From positions 1,508,001 to 1,572,000 of the forward strand of contig NC_083526.1 in the NCBI RefSeq assembly GCF_032362555.1: a stretch of DNA of 64,000 bases, in the 5' to 3' direction. Under the pieces are notes generated by a model that did not search any database, had not been told where the DNA came from, and was given only the letters and a program-made list of their open reading frames with translations. This document shows positions 57,430 to 64,000 of this stretch, piece after piece. Numbering within the stretch: position 1 is the first letter of the stretch; the number at the start of each line of letters is the position of its first letter. Position numbers and translations under genes: made by a program. The DNA comes from Amyelois transitella. Taxonomy: Eukaryota > Arthropoda > Insecta > Lepidoptera > Pyralidae.

Positions 57430-57575
57430 TTCCTTTAGAATAGGACTTCCATAGCTTTTCTATGGATGTCGTAAATATGTTTCTCTTGCAGATTGTAAAA
57501 GTCTATCAAAGGATAACAAACATGGGATTCTTCTATTAGGCGATGGGTTAGCAACCCGTTACTATTTCAATGATG
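57430..57575 (+). mobile_element. Family A fragment, decayed
   Basis: ATGGATGTCGTAAA and GGCGATGGGTTAGCAACC survive, separated by unrelated sequence. Confidence 0.45.
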
Positions 57576-58937
57576 ACTGAATTAATACTATTATACGCTA
57601 CTTGAAATGTGTAAAGAGCTACAATATTTCAAAGTTATACAAAATTTGTAAATACTGTGTTTTAGGATAAGATATTTTGTAATAAAAATATTTAGAAAAA
57701 CTCAGCCATTACTTTGTTTTATTTTATTCACTAAATTGTGTTGATTACAACTTTTAGTGCATTTATAAAATGCACATATTCATTATTAATTAAAATCACA
57801 ATTCAGTTTTTTTTTAAATTACACAAAATACACCAAAAAATAATAATTTCTCTACTAAAATAGCATCTTAACCCGTTAACAAATACTTAGTTCTTATATT
57901 CGCCGATAGGTGTCATTCTTAAACATTTTTAAAAGACTTTGTACTATCAATAATATCTTCATCAATATTAATAAATATAACTTACATAAAACGAATAAAT
58001 TGTATGTTTGTTATTGCAAAACTCATTAGAACAAAAATTCTCGAAACTGATTAACAAATTTTGATGAAATTTTCCTTAAATTTAATACAAGATCTGACTA
58101 TAGGATATTTTATATCCTGGTCATAAATGTTGAATTGATCTGCGTTGGGCCCAGATAGAAGAGGTAGGCAGAAGAAAAAGTGATGTCAAGTCGATTATTA
58201 CCCCAATTCCACCATGTACAGCTACTGGCTACTGCCTATCCTTCCATTGTAAACTGGATGTCCAGTCATAATATCGACACGCCAACAAGAAGATATGTCA
58301 ACTAGCCAGCATTATATATCAGAGAGGGGCAGATATAAAGGTCAAAAGCGGACCCTGGGCCCGAAGTATGGCGGTGGAGGGTGCAACTGGGGACACGCAA
58401 AGATGAGAGAGAGGAAGAATATTTAAAGAGGACGTGCGCCAGGTTGAAATTTAATGGAAAATTAACATAATTGGGAACACTTATTCTTTTCCTTTTTACG
58501 TAAGAAATTGATGTACCTACCTATATTGAAATAAGTTTTCCTGTAATTTTCTCGTGAAATGGATAAGGTACCTGTAGCACTGTTTCCTATAGGAACCCAT
58601 TTCTGGAATTACATTCCCAAATAATAAACATGTCTCAACACCGTTAACCAAGTCATTAGAAACCTGTTATTTAAAACTCATATCACACCTGGGCCTTAGA
58701 AGTTACATCGAAAATATTTGAGCGGTTGAGCCAATCAGAGCGCGCAATTTTAACCCGCTAACTGAACTGTCCGCTATTATGAGCGAGACAGCACGAGACA
58801 TTTAGGATTTCAAGTTTAATGTACTTGTAATAAGGTCGTTATTCTATTGAGTTTTCATTCGGTTTGATTCGGCGGTAGGTTGCGCTTGCGCAGACTTATA
58901 AATTGTACTACTGTTAGGAAAATTAATTGAAAGCTAA
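57576..58937. other. THOC3-NDOR1 convergent intergenic region
   Basis: Possible poly-A signals AATAAA-like near 57682. The segment 58140-58440 is GC-richer and looks like an old coding or repeat fragment. Remainder unremarkable. Confidence 0.3.
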
Positions 58938-61833
58938 CTACCAAGTCTCCACCTGCAACCTGCCAGAACCTTCTAGATCCTTCATCAACTGTTTAGCTTC
59001 GACTTCAGCCAAGCCGGCCTTCAGAAAAACATCTATAAACGCCTCTCGCACGTTGTCGGGCATGTTTTTGGAGTTGCCAGATATAAAAATAGACGCTTTC
59101 TCGCCGTTTATGAGTCGCCATAGTAGGTCCGCGTTTTCTACTATTTTGTGTTGTACGTATCTGCAAAATTAAAACAAAAGTTAAGAACATGGGTATCTTT
59201 TTGTTTCTAACAAATCATTAAACTTATTAAACCGGCGTGGAAAAACATTGTGAGGAAATCTTCACATTCAGGCAATTGGACGTGTAACCATAATCCATAG
59301 ATCGCCCAATCCAAAATCATGGTAATAAAAAGCGCACCTTGGGCTCCTTTGAAAGAAGAAGAACAAGAAGAAGACTATCTAAAACTGATTGACCGATTTC
59401 AATGAAATTTTGCACTGCAATCTACACCTTCAGAAATAACAAGTGCTTCTTATATTTCTCGCCATTCCCATAGAAGGGAAGACAAATACAAAAGCTAGTA
59501 TCCAATACTCACACTTTGTCCTCCTGATCTCTAGAGAAAGCGCAATACAATGAGAGTTTTCCATCTCTTTCCCACTTCTCTAACTCTTCTCTGCAGTGGA
59601 AATCCTTGTTCTTATACCGACAGCCGAAGAAAAGGTGCATAATGTTTTTGTCCAACGTGTTGTTGTAATCTCGTTCTTGTAATAAACTGCGGAAGGGCGC
59701 AATTCCAGTACCAGGACCGATTAGAATATGTGGTATTTTCTGAAATAGAAAATACAAAGAGCTTTAATTTTTATATTATTTTATAGTATCTATTAGGTAT
59801 TATTACTAGGCCTTAATGACGATCTCATTAAGGCCTAGTAATAATACCTAATTAAAAATTGTATGACAATCCGCCATTTTGTGGCGGCGGCCATCTTGAA
59901 GTTGTTTAAGTACTAAAATATTGTTTAATTACTATAATACATAGGAATTGTGTTATCATCAAAACTAAAAATGCCTACTTATTTATTAAATTTCAGGTCA
60001 ATCAGTCAGAAAGGGAAAATATCAATGTTTACAGGTAACTCTTTCCCCTTCTTTTCATTCGTAACACACATTACCTAACTATTTTTATCAGTTTAAAGCG
60101 TCGTGTGGTTCCCGGCACTTCAGAATAGAACCGCTCTTCTTTCCCATGGATGTCGTAGAAGGCGTTCGGGCGCATTATGTCCAGTTGCCTGGACTAATTG
60201 CGAACTGGACTATTGGTCATTTTGCGAATTAGACATAATGCGCCCAACCGGTAAAAGGAGACTAAGAGATAGACTAATAAACTTGTGATTCTTATTTAGG
60301 CCGAGGCTCTGGCAACCTGTCACTATTTCAATTCCATCTTTAAGCCATACAGCTGAACGTGGCCTATCAGTATTTGTGCGACTGTCGTCTCTGTCTACCC
60401 CGCAAAGGATATAGACGTAATTATATTATTATTACTAAGTATTAGTTAGCAAAAAAATAGAACTCACCAAATCCACAGGAAACTTGAACGTCCCTTTTTT
60501 GATCCATCCGAAAACTTTATCGCCAATTTGCAAATCTTTCAACCAATTCGAGGTCAGGCCCAGTCTTGGCTTCTTAAGCTTACTGTAATACTTGACCACG
60601 GCTACTAGCAGGTCCACTTGGCCACTGCTGGGCAAACAGCTGGAGGCGATTGAGAAGGAACGAGGCTTTATTGATGAAAATAACTCGAAGAGCACATCTA
60701 TTGTTAGTTTTGATGCTGATCTGTGGAAGTCGTGTAGTACCTAAAAATTGCATAGATATTTTTTATTATTGTATGAAAGATCTTTCAAAACATTAAGTAG
60801 GTATTAACTTAGCATAGCGAAACCACTAAGGTTTGATATTACACTAAGATTATTTATATGTAGGTATATTCACCTTTCTCGTCTTTTTACCTTACGGTGT
60901 AGACCGAGCCAGCAGTCACGGAAGCAACATTCAGCTGTAGGTATCTTTTAACTTAGGATAGAAATATTTTATCAAATTTGATGGTTACCTCTGGGTAGCT
61001 TTGTGGGGCTTATTATTTCTGTTATGGGGCTTATTTTCTCGGTTTAGAGTGAGACGGAGACTGAGTGGGAGGAAAGATAAGACATAGATTTTATATGCAT
61101 AGATGATTTTTTATTCAACTAGGCTAGTAAACTAAGGTTACCTTTATTATTTCGTAATAGCAAATTAATTTTGACCCATATTTATCGTCTTTGCAATAAT
61201 ATCAAACAGATAATCATCTTTAATTTACATATATAACGTGCCGTGTGGTTCTCGGCACCAATAGAAAAGAGTGGGACTACTCCGTCTCCTTCCCATGTAT
61301 GTCGTAAAGGCGACTAAGGGATAGGCTTGTAAACATGGGATTCCTCTTTTGGTCGACGGGCTAGCAATTTGTCACTATTAAAATCATAAATCTCAATCAT
61401 ATCATTAAGCCAAACAGCTGAACGCCTTTCAGTTTTTTCAAGACTGTTGGCTCTGTCTACCCCGCAAGGAATATAGACATCATTATATATATCTTTAATA
61501 TAACCAACATAAACTCTTACTGTTTCTTTTTACGCAGTTTGAGCTGTTGGCAAATGATAAGTCTGTAATAAATATTGATTTAATATTAATTCACATGTAA
61601 TAAAAAATCTACCTCTAAAATAGTCCGTTTAGGCCTCCTGCAATAATTGAGCCAATCTTCCTGACCCTCAGGCGAGCTCAGCTCGATGCATTTGTCTCTC
61701 TCTAGCTTATCATCGGATACCAAAGCTAGAAGAGAGAAGACGTATTGCGTCGGGTACGCGTTGAGGTCCCAGAACTGTGACGCTATTTCGTACATCGTTA
61801 GGGGTTCCCTTAGGTAATCTGGCACTGGCATGT
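58938..61833 (-). CDS. NDOR1: NDOR1, NADPH-dependent diflavin oxidoreductase, C-terminal four exons (5' part not found)
   Basis: NDOR1 (Tah18 in yeast) passes electrons from NADPH through FAD and FMN to anamorsin (CIAPIN1) for cytosolic Fe-S cluster assembly. Minus-strand exons in order: 61613-61833, 60468-60740, 59513-59739 and 58938-59160, with in-phase GT-AG junctions. They encode the FAD-domain connector (RPKRTILEVLHDF across a junction), the FAD motif RSFSIASS, the NADP-binding segment ILIGPGTGIAPFRS with FFGCR, and KVYVQHKI, SGNSKNMP and the C-terminal W of LQVETW. About 312 residues are present of roughly 600 expected. The FMN/flavodoxin half and the start are missing. The first exon has a good acceptor (CTTACAG), so upstream exons must exist or have existed. 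P450 reductase or methionine synthase reductase fit less well because the ending VETW with KVYVQH is characteristic of NDOR1. Confidence 0.88.
59245..59372 (-). repeat. Family E fragment in NDOR1 intron
   Basis: CACATTCAGGCAATTGGACG and ACCTTGGGCTCCTTTG; diverged. Confidence 0.5.
59792..59852. repeat. Perfect 28-bp inverted repeat, 5-base loop
   Basis: The arms are 59792-59819 and 59825-59852 (centre CCTTAATGA CGATC TCATTAAGG). It lies in the NDOR1 intron between the exons at 59513 and 60468. Confidence 0.95.
60095..60420 (+). mobile_element. Family A SINE in NDOR1 intron, interrupted by a small palindromic insert
   Basis: Head and body are continuous with the tail apart from an 85-base insertion at about 60166-60250. 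Antisense to NDOR1. Confidence 0.8.
60166..60250. mobile_element. Miniature inverted-repeat element inside a SINE
   Basis: The ends GGGCGCATTATGTC (60168-60181) and GACATAATGCGCCC (60232-60245) are perfect 14-bp inverted repeats. An inner CCAGTT / AACTGG pair adds a second stem. It interrupts the family A body at AAGGCG. Confidence 0.6.
60870..60960 (-). mobile_element. Family A fragment, tail third
   Basis: Recognised by TACGGTGTAGACCGAGCCAG and CATTCAGCTGTAGG. Diverged. Confidence 0.45.
61237..61500 (+). mobile_element. Family A SINE in NDOR1 intron
   Basis: Full length with a short insertion (AAATCATAAATC) in the body. The tail is reduced to ATTATATATAT. Confidence 0.8.
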
Positions 61834-62264
61834 CTGTAAGTTTGAGGAAAATAACAAAAAACATACAATATATAAATTAATAATACTACTGAGTGAGGCA
61901 CAATATTATTATAACTTAGATACTCTTAGAGGCGCTTCGCTCACATTGGTTAAACAAAGATGGCGGCTAAAAAGTAGAGGCAAAAAACTATTCATATTGT
62001 CTTGAAAATGTCAAAGTGGGAATTTTTGCGCTGTAAGGTTGGGTAACGAAAATATAAAATAAGACAAGTTTTATTTAAAAAAATATATATTTATTTCTCA
62101 TTTTCCTGCCTATTGTTCTCATTTTGCTGCAGCTGTGTTATTTCGTTATTTTCGGTACGAGTACTTACGTACAAAGAGTTCACGCATAAGATAATGGTGA
62201 GTTAAAGTTATGTACAATGATAACGGTTTAAAAAAGTATTAAGTAGGTACTCTAAGTTTGGATA

Positions 62265-62435
62265 GTTGTGAAGTTGATGGTGTTGAAGAAAATGTTGCAG
62301 TGCAGTTTGTTACCGCTTCTTCTGCACTGACGGTTTGGAAGCAGCAGTAAACATTGTTTTAAGTAATTTATTTGACGTCAACCAATGTTGTGAAACCAAA
62401 AGATTTGACAGTTATTAAGCGATATGAAAATAAAT
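62265..62435 (+). repeat. Interspersed repeat shared with 46195-46325
   Basis: Well preserved, ending in AAATAAAAATTTTGAATTTG. About 40 bases of its 3' part recur inverted at 62925-62965. Confidence 0.7.
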
Positions 62436-62526
62436 AAAAATTTTGAATTTGAACTGACATATAAGGATACATTTTTCCAGAAAGAGTATATCATGTGAAA
62501 TAGTAATATTCTTCAATAAATTTGAC

Positions 62527-62738
62527 GAAGAAAATATACAAGAAGAGTGTGGAGGGAAAGGTCGGAGAGGATAGGCCTAGACGAACGTATTTTGATCAAA
62601 TTAACGACGTCCTGGCAAAGGGTCAGGTCAAGAACCGATAAGATGAAGCCAAGGAAGTATGCAGAGATCGTGGCAAGTGTAAAGATGTAGTCTCTGCCTA
62701 CCCCTCCGAGAAAGAGGCGTGATTTTATGGATGTATGC
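62527..62738 (+). mobile_element. Family B LINE 3' end between NDOR1 and IMP4
   Basis: Internally shortened; it ends GAGGCGTGATTTTATG. The tail side joins the segment at 62791-62890. Confidence 0.75.
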
Positions 62739-62790
62739 ACAACGGCGGCCGCTTTCACTTTAAATTAGAATCCTTATTATTTTCCTTATT

Positions 62791-62890
62791 GTGTCTTAAT
62801 ATAGGCGATTTAAGTGCGTACCGCGTTAACTTTTATAGTGCAGTAGCAAATAGCAATCGGTGAATTTACGATCGCCAGCGAGACTTGAAG
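62791..62890 (-). repeat. 100-bp repeat, copy 2
   Basis: Inverted partner of 28283-28382, about 34.5 kb away. The shared region extends more loosely through CTTTCACTTTA to the adjoining LINE tail. Confidence 0.9.
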
Positions 62891-62924
62891 GCTTTATTCA
62901 TTATTATAGGATACCTCATATCGC

Positions 62925-62965
62925 TTAATAATTGTCAAATCTTTTGGTTTCACAACACAACAAAA
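62925..62965 (-). repeat. Inverted partial copy of the 62265 repeat
   Basis: CATATCGCTTAATAATTGTC and AAATCTTTTGGTTTCACAAC are the complement of 62385-62430. Confidence 0.7.
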
Positions 62966-63030
62966 TATTCACGGACCGAGCTTCATAAAATAAAGAGACA
63001 TTTATTTATAAAAAAATATATATTTATTTA

Positions 63031-63981
63031 TCATTCATCCTCATTCTCCTGCCAGCCGTCTTCATCGCTGAGGAACCTTCTCTTGGAAGCTGTATTCATG
63101 TAAGGCCTTAAAGCCCATTCCGTGTCAGCGGCGGGCAAGGCGTCCAATGTTCCCAATTTTATCTCGTAAAGTTTCATTTGAAAACGGGGTCCAATTTCTG
63201 TCAGCTCTATATCTTTGCCTGCCTGAAAACAAAAAAAAAATAAAAGTTTACAAACATCGCCACGAACGAATATTTATAAAGTTAGACTTGGCGGGAAACT
63301 CCAGGCGACCCATAACATAATAACGTGAAAAATATTTTCTCTTTTTTTTCAGTATTTCACATTTAATTTTATTTATTTGCCTAGAATTTTGCCTATTTAC
63401 ATAGAAAACATATCGGAATGATAAACACAAGAAGCAATAGTATATGTGTTTTGCTTATTTTTAAAGAAATCGCGCGTAATATTAATGATTTTTTTTAATT
63501 GAGTGAGATTGAGTAAATGTGCCGTGTGGTACCCGGCACCATTGTAAAAAAAGAATAGGACCACTCCATTTCTTGGGAATATCGTAAAAGGCGACTAAGG
63601 TTAAAAAACTTGAGATTCTTCTTTTGAGGCGGTAGGCTAGCAACCTGTCACTATTTAAATCTCAATTCTATCATTAAGCCTCACAGCTGAATGCAGTAGA
63701 CATCCCTCATATTTCCGTGTTTTTTGCTCAAAAGTCGGCTTTTTCCAAATTTATTTCTCATAATCGTCATGATTTCGGGTTTTTGACTGGTTTAGTTAGG
63801 TAAGGTTATACATATTTAGCTATTAAGTCTATACTTAATAAAATAATTAAAATATATACCTTTCTATATGTGTGTTGCCTGAAACATATATAATCGTCGT
63901 GGTTGGCGAAAGTGATCACGCGTTTCGAGTCCGGTTTTGGCACGGGGAAAAGATATCTCAGTATGCTCTTAGTTCGGAGCC
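63031..63981 (-). CDS. IMP4: IMP4, U3 snoRNP Brix-domain protein, C-terminal two exons (partial at window edge)
   Basis: IMP4 belongs to the Mpp10-Imp3-Imp4 module of the U3 snoRNP and acts in 18S rRNA processing in the nucleolus. Minus-strand exons are 63860-63981 and 63031-63222. They encode [20 protein letters not shown], then [20 protein letters not shown], then [20 protein letters not shown] and a tail ending in [16 protein letters not shown]. This is the C-terminal part of the Brix domain followed by the conserved [21 protein letters not shown] ending. The splice runs from codon AAG into GCA in phase 0. The upstream exons lie beyond position 64000. The ending is a few acidic residues longer than I recall for vertebrate IMP4. 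A TAA lies directly after the TGA stop. Confidence 0.92.
63518..63695 (+). mobile_element. Family A SINE in IMP4 intron, tail missing
   Basis: Head GTGCCGTGTGGTACCCGGCA through CACAGCTGAATG. Antisense to IMP4. Confidence 0.75.
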
Positions 63982-64000
63982 CTGTAAATAAAATTTTAGG

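Noticed and set aside
58881..58892. TGCGCTTGCGCA, resembling an NRF1-type promoter site upstream of a gene
   Set aside because: It lies downstream of both convergent genes with no evident transcript start nearby. A single short motif is not enough.

Overview
The window looks like nuclear DNA from a moth or butterfly (Lepidoptera). It is AT-rich, its genes carry short exons with GT-AG introns, and it is packed with several interspersed repeat families, many ending in (TATG)n, that I associate with ditrysian lepidopteran genomes. I cannot name the species. Five conserved single-copy eukaryotic genes can be read. Everything else is introns, intergenic DNA and transposon debris.

Layout. Positions 1-25364 hold no recognised coding exon and are probably intron of Gprk2, a G-protein-coupled receptor kinase of the GRK4/5/6 type on the minus strand. 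Its first two coding exons lie at 38571-38622 and 25365-25460, so intron 1 is about 13 kb and the next intron leaves the window on the left. Intron 1 contains a broken mariner transposon (26696-27775) and a 100-bp minisatellite (35301-35690). About 1.5 kb from the Gprk2 start, TAF1B (RNA polymerase I initiation factor subunit, three exons, 40091-44041) runs divergently on the plus strand. THOC3 (THO/TREX mRNA-export WD40 protein, seven exons, 45243-56222, plus strand) follows. Its second intron hosts a non-LTR retrotransposon with an open 974-codon reading frame, and its fifth intron holds a degenerate Tc1/mariner-superfamily transposase. The last THOC3 exon is followed by two further partial copies of itself alternating with SINE copies.

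On the right, convergent to THOC3, are the four C-terminal exons of NDOR1 (diflavin reductase for cytosolic Fe-S assembly, minus strand, 58938-61833) and the two C-terminal exons of IMP4 (U3 snoRNP Brix-domain protein, minus strand, 63031-63981). The FMN-domain exons of NDOR1 are not found between it and IMP4, so either IMP4 lies inside an NDOR1 intron or NDOR1 has been cut by rearrangement.

Repeat families used below. Family A: about 260-bp SINE-like element, head GCCGTGTGGTTCCCGGCACC, tail GACGTGATTATATG then (TATG)n. Family B: 3' end of a non-LTR retrotransposon whose frame ends in AYPSGKEA, with a tail very like that of A. Family C: tRNA-derived SINE with clear A and B boxes. Family D: heterogeneous short elements with motifs such as GCGGACGAAGTCGCGGGC and CCGATTACGATGAAA. 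Family E: element with GAGGAGCCCGGGG and CATCTGACCTCCGCAACC. Family F: LINE 3' ends with a (TATC)n tail. Family G: GACCCGCCCCGGCTTCGCAC to CGACTTTGTTTTATACTATG. The five genes are housekeeping genes and show no evident joint pathway. The strongest observations concern how the repeats have reshaped THOC3 and the NDOR1/IMP4 locus. I saw no convincing undescribed molecular system.
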